Part shown: piece by piece, positions 27,351 through 35,313 of the stretch
Position numbering within the stretch: position 1 is the stretch's first letter
How the letters are laid out: every line of letters starts with the position of its first letter
DNA from: Opitutaceae bacterium
GTDB taxonomy: Bacteria; Verrucomicrobiota; Verrucomicrobiia; Opitutales; Opitutaceae
Assembly (NCBI GenBank): GCA_028691845.1
Contig: JAQUYL010000016.1
Location: forward strand, 1-64,000
DNA length: 64,000 nucleotides
Direction: 5' to 3'
Made by a program: the position numbers and the translations under genes
The notes under the pieces: generated by a model
Database searches by the model: none
Seen by the model: the letters and a program-made list of their open reading frames with translations, nothing else
What the model was told of the DNA's origin: nothing

Positions 27351-28531
27351 CGCCAGCTGAGCCAGCGTTCGGCCGTGGGATTTAAGGCGGTGATCGTCCC
27401 GGCGGCATCGGTGGAGATGACCGAGACGTTGGCCGCCCGGAGAATCGCCATGTTGAGCTCGGAAGCCCGTTGCAGCCGCTCCGCGGCCTCGCGCCGGTTG
27501 CCGTAGATCCACACGCCGAACGAAGTGGCCCCGAGCAGGATGAGGCCGACGAACAGAAAGGTCACCTGCAACGGGCGGAACGCCTGAATCCACTCGGTGT
27601 CGTCAAAGTCGGACGCGAGGACCAGAAACCTGTCGGCGGCCTGGCCCGGCAGGCCGCCGTGATTAAGGATGCTCGTGGGCGAGAGCTGCTGCCACGTGAA
27701 GAGCCCCCCGGCAAAACGCACCTGGCCTTCGTCGCGGGTCGCAATCTCCCGCCACAGCGTGGGCGCGGTGCGTGCCAGCGTACGGGACGTGCCACCGGGC
27801 AGCATGTTCCCCCATTCATCCCCGGGCCGCGCGCCGCGCAGCCAGTAGCCGTCGGCATTGAGCAGCCGGAGCCGGTGCTGATAGGCGGGGGCCAGCGTGA
27901 CGAAACGATCGATCAGGCGGGCGCCGAGATAGTTGATGACGACGAGACCCCGCCACCGGCCGGCCGGGTCGAAGACGGGCGTGGCAAAGCGCAGCATCGG
28001 CTTGAGCGGTTGCTCCACCACCCCGTTTTCGACGTTGAGATCGAACGCCGAGATGTAGACCGCCGAGGCGGAAAGTCCGCGCGTGGCGCGGAAGTATGCG
28101 GTGCTGGACTTGTCCTGCAGTTGTGCGGCGGGCACGATGCCGTCGAGGAGATTCACGCGGACGCGTTCCTGCCCCGTTTCGTCAATGTAACGGATCTGGT
28201 CGTAGCCGACTCTTGGGTCGCTGAAACGCAGCCACTCCTTGGCGAGCCAGTCGAGGGACTCGGTTTGGCCCTCGACGAGAAAATCCTGCAGCGCGTCGCT
28301 ATGGCTGAAGGCCCGCAGGTCGGCCGTGACGTCGAGAACATCCTCGGCGAGGAGTCGCGTAAAAAGCCCGACACGGTAGGTCTCGCGATCGCGGATGGAA
28401 TGCTCGAGCAGGCGTGCCTCGCGGAGGTAGAGCACAAGGCACAATCCGATCACGAACAGAATTGAGGCTATCCACACCGGCAGCATGCGCCATCGGGAGC
28501 GCGAGGGGAGGGGACTGACCAGAAGAGGCAC
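27346..28531 (-). pseudogene. Hybrid histidine kinase, N-terminal part (sensor and PAS start)
   Basis: About 395 residues: a transmembrane helix (MLPVWIASILFVIGLCLVLY), a periplasmic double-Cache-like domain (about 45-320; RYIDETGQERVRVNLLDG and RFATPVFDPAGRWRGLVVIN are typical dCache pieces), a second helix (VTFLFVGLILLGATSFGVWI), then the start of a PAS domain (ASELNMAILRAANVSVIST, ALNPTAERWLSW). After W-R-A the frame runs into arginine-rich nonsense, while the real PAS continuation is found in another frame. The original product was a membrane sensor hybrid kinase of about 1000 residues. Confidence 0.85.
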
Positions 28532-28740
28532 GGGAAAACTATTGTCGCGCCGGAGGCCGGGGTCGAAACTATATTGCTTGGGCCGTCAGGCGGCAGCCAG
28601 GCACGGCCAGACCCTGCCCTCCCGGGATCGGGTCGCCGATCCATCTGGCGCGGGGGCAGGTTCGGCCGGAAGGGTTTGCCTGAATACTGAAACAATCCTG
28701 GCTGCAATGGCGGGGTTCCCCGGTTGAAATCAGCACATCG

Positions 28741-28890
28741 CCCGGGCAGCCGGAAGCGAGCTGCCTGCGGCTGGTCCAGGCCCTCGCCGTCGAGACCCAC
28801 GAGGAATGGGTCGACGAAAACCGCTACCTCAACATGGACCTGCTGCGCGAGGCCCTCAAAAAACCGCTCTTCGACCGCAAGGTCGCCTAA
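28741..28890 (+). pseudogene. IS256-type transposase, C-terminal remnant
   Basis: The frame reads RLVQALAVETHEEWVDENRY then LNMDLLREALKKPLF-DRKVA and TAA. The pattern RL-AL--E--EEW---RYL-M is the C-terminus of IS256/mutator-type transposases. About 50 codons remain; the segment upstream to 28532 shows no further transposase similarity and no start, so it is a relic. No terminal repeats were recognised. Confidence 0.65.
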
Positions 28891-29161
28891 CCGGCGGGAG
28901 GCTGACCGCCTCCCTGCCACCCTCCGCTCAATCCGGGCAAGGGAGGAAGCTTCGCCTCCTCCCTTCAACCCTCCTCATAAATCTTCTTAACTCACCAATC
29001 CGCCTTACCACCGATCTACTTTTTGCTGACTTGACGTACACAACCCGATCTTGACGGGTGCGCGGGCAATCGTCTGCACGCTGCGATCCTTCGAAATCGA
29101 CTGGGCTGTTCTCCTCGGCGATCGGCACTAGGGCATTTTCTGTTTTCAAGGACGTGCACAA

Positions 29162-29225
29162 TTGTAGCCAGCGTCGTTGAGGCCGGTCGGGAGGGGGTCC
29201 CGGGGTCAGCGACCTCGGCTACAAA
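29162..29225. repeat. REP-like doublet (third family)
   Basis: Ends are exact inverted copies: TTGTAGCC at 29162-29169 and GGCTACAA at 29218-29225. Further in, GCGTCG...GGCC-GG and CC-GGGGTCAGCGAC pair imperfectly, giving a 64-nt unit that can fold into one long hairpin. It is unrelated in sequence to the RAYT-linked REP and is in non-coding DNA. Confidence 0.6.
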
Positions 29226-29320
29226 AAGCGTCAATCTAAACCGAAAACGCTCTAACTCATGGAATCGACGCAGCCCTTGCAGCCGGCGTTGCGAGTGATT
29301 CCCCCCGGGCGCGGGAGGAA

Positions 29321-29352
29321 CCGGAGGAATTTCCTGCTGGTGATTCCTCCGG
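29321..29352 (-). terminator. Hairpin after the receiver gene
   Basis: Perfect 10-bp stem CCGGAGGAAT / ATTCCTCCGG with a 12-nt loop, 20 bp beyond the stop of the receiver gene. No U-tract follows, so it could protect the 3' end of the message rather than terminate. Confidence 0.4.
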
Positions 29353-29372
29353 GGGCAGATTCATGAGTAAAA

Positions 29373-29765
29373 TCAAGCGGGTATGTCACCAAAGCAGGCA
29401 TCGATGATCCTGGCCAGTTGAACGGCAATCTCCTCTCGTGGGAGGTCCTTTCGCAGGCAGTCGGCGGCGCCCAGACGCAGGCATTCCTCGGCCGTCAGGT
29501 GGTTGACGAGTGAGGTAAGGATGACGACGAGGCAGTCGGGATCGATCTGTTTGAGGGCTTGGATTGTCTGGATGCCGTCCCTCTGGCGCATGTTCACGTC
29601 GAGCAGGACGAGGTCAGGTTTTACGCTTTGGTAGAGCAGCAGCGTCTCCTCGCCGTCAGCGGCCTCGAACAAGACGTGCTGGCCCAGCGATTTGACGATG
29701 AGCGACAATAATCTGCGGAGGTGGACCTTCTCCTCGCAAACAAGCACTTTGCCGGTAAAAGGCAT
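29373..29765 (-). CDS. Single-domain response regulator
   Basis: A 130-residue CheY-like receiver. The phosphoacceptor is D56 in DLVLLDVNMR, the conserved threonine is in VILTSLV, and the lysine is K106 in CLRKDLP. The acid pocket reads E11-E12 instead of the usual two aspartates. No output domain. It is 1 bp from the receiver-kinase gene upstream on the same strand and probably receives phosphate from it. Confidence 0.88.
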   Translation of the reverse strand: MPFTGKVLVCEEKVHLRRLLSLIVKSLGQHVLFEAADGEETLLLYQSVKPDLVLLDVNMRQRDGIQTIQALKQIDPDCLVVILTSLVNHLTAEECLRLGAADCLRKDLPREEIAVQLARIIDACFGDIPA

Positions 29766-29766
29766 A

Positions 29767-30882
29767 TCAGGACGGGAGGGTTATCTGGAATTCGCAACCT
29801 CCGTCGGGATGATTGGCGGCGCTGATGGTGCCGCGGTGTGCTTCCATGATTTTGCGACAGATGGCGAGGCCGAGCCCCGTGCTTTTTTCTCCGCCGGTGG
29901 GGCGGACTGACGTGCGGCCGAAGTCCTTGAACAACTTATGCTGCTCGTCTTTCGGGATGCCCGGGCCCTGGTCCCGGACGGAGACGGAGCAGCCGTTAGC
30001 CCCTGCCTCCATTCGCACGGTGATGGTGGAGCCGGACGGGGAGAACTTGACCGCGTTGCTGAGCAGGTTGTCGAGGACTTGCTTGATTTTCTGAGCGTCG
30101 ACCAGATAGGGCTGGGGCAGGTCGCACGTCTGCAGCACAATCCGGGTGTGTTTTTGCGTGGCGTTGATGTTGTTCAGATAGACCGCCTTTTCAATCAGGG
30201 CCGTGAGCGAAACCGGGGCACGGTTGATCTTGAGTTCGCCCGCCTCAATCACGGAGACATCGAGGAGTTCGTTGACGAGCTCGAGCATCGACTGGCTAGC
30301 ATCGTGAATGTTGTTGACGAGATCGAGCTGGTCCGTGGACAGGGGGCCGACCGTGCCGTCGCGCAGAAACTCCGTCAGGCCGCGGATGGACGCCAGAGGA
30401 TTGCGAAGATCGTGCGCGGCCATTCCGAGAAGGCGGTTTTTCGCGGCGTTGGCCTTGCTGAGCTGTTCCAGCAGAAGGCGGTTTTGCAGATGGGTGCGGA
30501 TGCGGGCCAGCGCCTCCTTTGCCCGGAAAGGTTTGGGCAGATAATCGACGCCGCCCGCAGCCAAGCCTTCGACCACATCTTCAGATTCGCTCCTGGCGGT
30601 GATGAAGATGATCGGCGCACAAGCGTCGCCGTAGAGGCTCTTGAATCTGCGGCAGGTCTCGAAACCGTTGAGGCCGGGCAACACCACGTCGAGCAGCACG
30701 AGATCGGGCAGAAACTGCGGGTATGCGGCCAGCGCGGCTTCGCCGGAATCGGCATCGGCGACTTCATAACCCTGGGGCCTCAGTATGCCTCGAATGATGC
30801 GGGTGTTAAGACGGTCGTCGTCCACGACGAGGATTTTCCGCCCTTTGAGATCCATTGGGGATGGTTGGTCGGAGACGTTCAT
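29767..30882 (-). CDS. Receiver-histidine kinase (REC-HisKA-HATPase)
   Basis: A 371-residue soluble protein. The N-terminal receiver (about 15-135) has D65 in LVLLDVVLPG, and the kinase core has H157 in GMAAHDLRNPLASI, N-box DNLLSNAVKFSPSG, G1 DQGPGIPKDE, and G2 STGLGLAICRKIM. This inverted layout (receiver first) is common in phosphorelay hubs. Start chosen at 30882 (MNVSDQPSP); an internal ATG at 30855 is also possible. It forms a pair with the single receiver downstream (1-bp gap). Confidence 0.88.
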   Translation of the reverse strand: MNVSDQPSPMDLKGRKILVVDDDRLNTRIIRGILRPQGYEVADADSGEAALAAYPQFLPDLVLLDVVLPGLNGFETCRRFKSLYGDACAPIIFITARSESEDVVEGLAAGGVDYLPKPFRAKEALARIRTHLQNRLLLEQLSKANAAKNRLLGMAAHDLRNPLASIRGLTEFLRDGTVGPLSTDQLDLVNNIHDASQSMLELVNELLDVSVIEAGELKINRAPVSLTALIEKAVYLNNINATQKHTRIVLQTCDLPQPYLVDAQKIKQVLDNLLSNAVKFSPSGSTITVRMEAGANGCSVSVRDQGPGIPKDEQHKLFKDFGRTSVRPTGGEKSTGLGLAICRKIMEAHRGTISAANHPDGGCEFQITLPS

Positions 30883-30891
30883 CGACAATGT

Positions 30892-30897
30892 ATTATA
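30892..30897 (-). promoter_or_regulatory. Candidate -10 box for the receiver-kinase gene
   Basis: On the minus strand, TATAAT occurs 9 bases before the start codon at 30882 (CACACTATAATACATTG context). No good TTGACA lies 16-18 bases upstream, and the distance to the start would give an almost leaderless message, so this is tentative. Confidence 0.3.
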
Positions 30898-31010
30898 TAG
30901 TGTGTGCACCGTTTAGGAAGAGGCAAGAGGCATGTGGCCGGCCGGCGGCCAGCCGTCCGCGCACCCTGGCAGCGTCAGGAGAGGTTCGCTCCCCCGGCGC
31001 CAAATCCATC

Positions 31011-31072
31011 GTGACCAAAGCCGCTTCTTGCGACGAGCCTTTTGGCCCATTCCAAGAAGCGGCTTCAGTCAC
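31011..31072. repeat. Long inverted repeat upstream of ligA
   Basis: Perfect 13-bp arms AAGCCGCTTCTTG (31018-31030) and CAAGAAGCGGCTT (31053-31065), extended outwards by GTGAC/GTCAC. Spacer 22 nt. It lies in the 30883-31289 divergent spacer between the receiver-kinase gene and ligA, where no gene is visible. It could fold as a cruciform or bind a regulator. Confidence 0.7.
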
Positions 31073-31289
31073 GGCCCTGCGTCCATTCACGGAGCGGGAC
31101 ATGCGAGCCCGGTCGCATTAGACCCTAGGTGAACAAATTGAATGACCGGGTTCCTTTGCCAGTATTCGAAAAAGTGGGGTGGTGGCCACAGGGGCGAGGT
31201 GGTTCGTCCCAAGCTCCTTATGCCCGCCCTTTGACGAAAGGCCCATTTTCTCCGCGACGACGGACAAACTTTCCCTCAAGCTGGTAATC

Positions 31290-33530
31290 ATGTCACCGGC
31301 AGAGGCCAAGAAACGCATCGCCGAGCTGCGCGAACAAATCGCCCGGCATGATGAGCTTTATTATCGCCGCGCCCAGCCGGAGATCGGCGACTTCGAATAC
31401 GATATCCTGAAGCACGAGCTGGCAGAGTTGGAGAAGCAATCCCCCTCGTTGGCCGTCGGGACATCTCCGATGGAGCGTGTGGGCGACGACCGGCTGGAGG
31501 GGTTTGCCACGTACCGGCACCGCCAGCCGATGCAGAGCCTCGACAACACCTATTCGGAGGAGGAATACCGCGCCTTTCACCAGCGGCTTGCCAAGCTTTT
31601 CGGGCGCGAGGATCTGGCCTATGTCGTGGAACCGAAGATCGACGGTCTGGCCGTGAGCCTGACCTACGAGAACGGCCGATTTGTGCGTGCAGTCACCCGT
31701 GGAAATGGCGAGGAGGGCGACGACGTCACGGCCAACGTCCGAACCATCCACACGCTGCCACCCGAGCTAAAGGCCACGAAGCTACAACCGGCGCCCGGAG
31801 CCATAGAGATTCGCGGTGAGATTTACCTGACAACGGCGGAGTTCCAGCGCATCAACCAGGAACGCGAGGAGGCGGGCGAGGCGTTGTACGCCAATCCGCG
31901 CAACCTGGCCGCCGGTACCATCAAGCAGCTCGACCCGAGGCTGGTCGCGCAGCGGAAGCTCGAGATCGTGCTCTATGGCATTGGCTATTGTGAACCGGCC
32001 GTCGCGGATTCTCAGAGTGAATTTCTGGCCTTGGTGAAGCAATGGGGTCTGCCTACCGTGGAGAAATTCTGGCCGGTTCGGGGCATCGACGAGGCCTGGA
32101 AAGCGGTGCGCGAACTCGACAAACTCCGGCACGCCTTCGCCTATGGCACGGACGGCGCCGTGACCAAGCTCGACTCGTTCGCGCTGCGACGCGACGCCGG
32201 CAGCACGAGCAAGGCGCCCCACTGGGCCATCGCATATAAATTCGAACCCGAGCGCGCTGAAACCCGCATCAACGCCATCACTGTCCAGGTCGGTCGCACG
32301 GGTGTGCTCACACCGGTGGCGGAACTCGAGCCAGTGCTGCTTGCGGGCTCCACTGTCGCCCGTGCAACGCTGCATAACCGTGACGAGATCGCCCGCAAGG
32401 ACATCAGGGTCGGCGACTATGTCCGGGTGGAAAAGGCGGGGGAAGTCATTCCTGCGGTGATCGAAGTCAACCTGCAACGCCGTGTATCGGAGTGCCGGCC
32501 CTACCAATTCCCCGACAAGTGCCCCGAATGCAGCACGGCGGTCATTCAGATTGAGGGAGAAGTGGCGATTAGATGTCCCAATCTTTACTGTCCTGCCCAA
32601 TTAACAAGAAGGCTGGATTTCTTTGCCTCCAAGAGTGCTCTAAACTTGGAAGGCTTGGGCGGAATTATCGCTGAGAAACTTGTCGAACGTGGTCTAGTGG
32701 CAGAACCTCTAGACCTGTTTACACTTAGCACGGACAAGCTTGCCGATTTGAATTTGGGTTCCGACGTGGAACCTCGGATCTTCGGGGAAAAGAACGCTCG
32801 AAAAATATTGGAGGCAATTGAGCGGGCAAAACAGTTGCCACTCGCACGCTGGCTCCTTGCCTTCGCGATTCCAGAAGTGGGTGAAGAAACAGCGCACGAC
32901 ATAGCCTCATTGCACAGTAGTCTTAAGGAAGTGGCTTCATCGAGCATCCTCAGAGATTACGTCGAGCTTGATCAGCTGAACAGTGAGATGCTGAGGAATA
33001 GCCCCACGACCAAGGAGAATAAGGCGAAGTCAATTGAGGAGCGGAACCGGATGCGTCCAGACTACGAGAAATACAAGAGCTTGGCCGACGCATTGGGTAA
33101 TCGGTTGATTGCTTCTGGCCTCGCAAAACCTGCGGCGAGCAAAAATCCACCGCCACGTAATGCGGTTGCTACTGTTGGTCCTGTAGCTTCTCGTTCGGTT
33201 TTGAGCTGGTTCAGTAGCGAAAGAGGGGTGCGTGTATTAGAGCGAATGGACGAACTTGGCATCGCGCCGACGTCGTCGAAGCATGCAAACACCGCGTCCC
33301 CATTTTTCGGGAAAAGCGTAGTGTTTACTGGGACGTTTTCCACTCTGTCTCGCAATGAAGCCCAAGATAAGATTCGCGCTCTTGGAGGAAATGTGGCCGG
33401 AAGCGTTAGTCGGAAAACCGACTTGGTTGTCGCGGGTCCTGGAGCAGGTACGAAGCTCAATGACGCCCGCAAATATGGCATATCTATTATCGATGAAGCC
33501 GAATTTCTCCGACTTTTGACGGTGCGATAA
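31290..33530 (+). CDS. ligA: NAD-dependent DNA ligase LigA (chimeric 3' end)
   Basis: A 746-residue ligase that seals nicks in replication and repair. N-terminal Ia domain (DELYYRRAQPEIGDFEYD), adenylation domain with K116 in VEPKIDGLAVS, OB-fold (VQVGRTGVLTPVAELEPV), a four-cysteine zinc finger (CPECSTAV, later RCPNLYCPAQL), helix-hairpin-helix repeats and a C-terminal BRCT (FTGTFSTLSRNEAQDKI through IIDEAEFLRLL). The start MSPAEAKKRI was chosen at 31290. From about the zinc finger (32560) onward base composition changes: line 32761-32820 has 30 A/T of 60, versus 18 of 60 at 31861-31920. A displaced second ligA end lies 430 bp downstream. The protein still looks complete. Confidence 0.93.
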   Translation: MSPAEAKKRIAELREQIARHDELYYRRAQPEIGDFEYDILKHELAELEKQSPSLAVGTSPMERVGDDRLEGFATYRHRQPMQSLDNTYSEEEYRAFHQRLAKLFGREDLAYVVEPKIDGLAVSLTYENGRFVRAVTRGNGEEGDDVTANVRTIHTLPPELKATKLQPAPGAIEIRGEIYLTTAEFQRINQEREEAGEALYANPRNLAAGTIKQLDPRLVAQRKLEIVLYGIGYCEPAVADSQSEFLALVKQWGLPTVEKFWPVRGIDEAWKAVRELDKLRHAFAYGTDGAVTKLDSFALRRDAGSTSKAPHWAIAYKFEPERAETRINAITVQVGRTGVLTPVAELEPVLLAGSTVARATLHNRDEIARKDIRVGDYVRVEKAGEVIPAVIEVNLQRRVSECRPYQFPDKCPECSTAVIQIEGEVAIRCPNLYCPAQLTRRLDFFASKSALNLEGLGGIIAEKLVERGLVAEPLDLFTLSTDKLADLNLGSDVEPRIFGEKNARKILEAIERAKQLPLARWLLAFAIPEVGEETAHDIASLHSSLKEVASSSILRDYVELDQLNSEMLRNSPTTKENKAKSIEERNRMRPDYEKYKSLADALGNRLIASGLAKPAASKNPPPRNAVATVGPVASRSVLSWFSSERGVRVLERMDELGIAPTSSKHANTASPFFGKSVVFTGTFSTLSRNEAQDKIRALGGNVAGSVSRKTDLVVAGPGAGTKLNDARKYGISIIDEAEFLRLLTVR

Positions 33531-33562
33531 GAATTCTGAAAATCAGTCGACGTCCGCAGGAA

Positions 33563-33895
33563 TCAATTCATTAACGCCCGTGCCAGTTTTTTCTTAAAAA
33601 CCGCGAATTCGCGTTTGGCTGCTTCAAGACGTTCTTCCGCAGAGCGGACATCGTGTAGGGCGGTCTCGACATCAGTGCCGCTTAGCCAAGAAGCAACCTC
33701 CTTTACTTGCTCTTGATTGCCGCTTACTATTCCCTCGTTATCTCCTTTGAGGATTCGGAAGCGATGCTTGCAGTATTGTCCGATAACTCCAGCCGGGCAT
33801 GTGCAATGTGCAGTCAAGTTACTGCCGTTCTTCGTGAATCGCACGACATAGGGCTCTACAGCAGATCCTTGGACAAGGAATGTAATTTCTCCCAT
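33563..33895 (-). CDS. Small SWIM zinc-finger protein
   Basis: A 110-residue protein opposite in direction to ligA. It holds a SWIM-type motif CxCx8CxH (C31, C33, C42, H44 in HCTCPAGVIGQYCKHRFRI) at 27-50, then a helical C-terminus rich in charged residues (about 75-108, EERLEAAKREFAVFKKKLAR). SWIM fingers bind DNA or proteins; the protein's role is unknown. It shares the AT-rich composition of the adjacent ligA 3' segment and lies between that segment and the leftover ligA end, so it arrived with the insert. Confidence 0.75.
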   Translation of the reverse strand: MGEITFLVQGSAVEPYVVRFTKNGSNLTAHCTCPAGVIGQYCKHRFRILKGDNEGIVSGNQEQVKEVASWLSGTDVETALHDVRSAEERLEAAKREFAVFKKKLARALMN

Positions 33896-33926
33896 AACAA
33901 CAGTTGGTAGCCTTTCTTCTTATTAA

Positions 33927-34112
<186 letters not shown>

Positions 34113-34133
34113 GCGAACCCTGCCCGATCCATC

Positions 34134-34151
34134 CGCGGAGGAGTCTCCGCG
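34134..34151 (+). terminator. Hairpin after the ligA remnant
   Basis: CGCGGAG (34134-34140), GAGT loop, CTCCGCG (34145-34151): a 7-bp stem 22 bases after the remnant's stop. Probably the terminator of the original ligA; no strong U-tract. Confidence 0.4.
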
Positions 34152-34580
34152 CCTTCCCTTCCGCCGTCCGATGTGGCATTTTACACGGGGGAAGCGATGC
34201 CGATTATCCTAAATTCCGCAGTTGGATATGAACCGCAGAACAGCGGTGTTAACGGACAAGAATAAATTGAGGGTCGGCACGGCGTCCCGGTCGTTGCAGC
34301 CCAGACCTCGCGGCCAATCAGCTCAGTCCCACTTTTTTGCGTCTCCTGCGCCTCTTCGCGGCTAAAACATACTGATCCTTGCACCTTCTTGGCCTTCGCC
34401 TCTCGCCTCACGCCTGTCGCCTCTCCTCTGTGCCTCGGTGGTTCCTTTGCGCTTTCTAGGATTAAAGCAAACGGCGGTTCAAGCTGGCAGCAGAACGGCG
34501 GCGAAGGCGCCGTGACACCATGCAATACCGGCTGGTTGTGAGGTTTGAGCTGCCGACCTCAGTGCCCAGCGCAGTGTGGG
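34152..34580. other. Gene-free spacer after the ligA scar
   Basis: No gene seen. It contains a low-complexity stretch of repeated TCGCCT-like hexamers at about 34390-34440. A tRNA-like fragment near 34545 was considered and rejected. Confidence 0.5.
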
Positions 34581-35165
34581 CTAAAACCCGTGCCGCTGAA
34601 GCTGGATGCTGAGTTCGCGTTGGAAGGCTTGGATATCGGAAGCTGGAGGCTGGTAACCGGTTTTGCCACTGTCGAGTATCAGCCGGCCGTATTGGTCGAG
34701 CGACCATTTGCCTTTGACGCCGTCGCTGAACGTGACTGAGCCGCTGGCAACCGCGCCGGGGCGCACAATGCGGTCGACGTCGATCTTGACCTGTCCCGCG
34801 CCGCCCGGCGGCAACTCGTCGAGGTCCTCATCGCTGAGGGAATCGTCCTCGTCGAAGGCTTCTGCATTGTTGGGGTCGGGCGTTTCCTGCCCGATGACCT
34901 TCGCCTTTAGTTTTTCAAACAGGCCCTTTTTCTCCGCGCCGGGTGCCGGCTGGGCTGGCTTGGCCGTGGAAAGATCCGTATCAGCCGCCGATGTCACGGG
35001 AGTGTTCTTCAGTTCCAACCCGAGATCGTCCAGGAGGAATCGCAAATCCATGTAGGTGATCGAGATTTTGAACTCATCGGAGAGCTTTTTCTGGACAACG
35101 GAAAGATTGTCCCCGGCAGCGAGCCAGGAGACGAGGGCTTGTTTTTGCTCGGGTGTGAGGGTCAT
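34581..35165 (-). CDS. Conserved-looking protein of unknown function
   Basis: A 194-residue cytoplasmic protein. The N-terminal 50 residues (LTPEQKQALVSWLAAGDNLS, VQKKLSDEFKISITYMDLRF) look like a small helical, winged-helix-like or DnaA-docking-type domain; the middle is acidic and low-complexity (EAFDEDDSLSDEDLDELPPG); the C-terminus (about 120-190) has GQVKIDVDRIVRPGAVASGS and FSDGVKGKWSLDQYGRLIL, suggesting a compact beta domain. I do not recognise the family. Start chosen at 35165 (MTLTPEQ); it lies 149 bp downstream of dnaA on the same strand. Confidence 0.65.
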   Translation of the reverse strand: MTLTPEQKQALVSWLAAGDNLSVVQKKLSDEFKISITYMDLRFLLDDLGLELKNTPVTSAADTDLSTAKPAQPAPGAEKKGLFEKLKAKVIGQETPDPNNAEAFDEDDSLSDEDLDELPPGGAGQVKIDVDRIVRPGAVASGSVTFSDGVKGKWSLDQYGRLILDSGKTGYQPPASDIQAFQRELSIQLQRHGF

Positions 35166-35313
35166 GACGTAGTTAATGACTCCACGGTTTACTGTCCGTG
35201 GTTTGATGCAAGGCAACACTATGATCAAGCGCCGGAGCCGGGCAACTCCAGGGAACGGAGCATCGCTCCAGGCAGAGGCCTATCCCTGACGGGCTGAGGT
35301 GTGTCCCGGCAAG

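Larger units (their letters stand above)
28891..29372. other. Gene-free spacer with palindromes
   Basis: No gene seen. It contains a REP-like doublet at 29162-29225 and a simple hairpin at 29321-29352, described separately. The sequence 28980-29080 is AT-richer than its surroundings. Confidence 0.6.

Noticed and set aside
33645-33665. REP-like TAGGGCGGTCTC in the SWIM gene
   Set aside because: Match to the REP arm is only about 8 bases and lacks the inverted partner.
34530-34580. tRNA-like fragment on the minus strand (GAGGTCGGCAGCTCAAACCT)
   Set aside because: Only one arm resembles a tRNA; the T-loop lacks GTTC and no acceptor, D or anticodon stems could be built.
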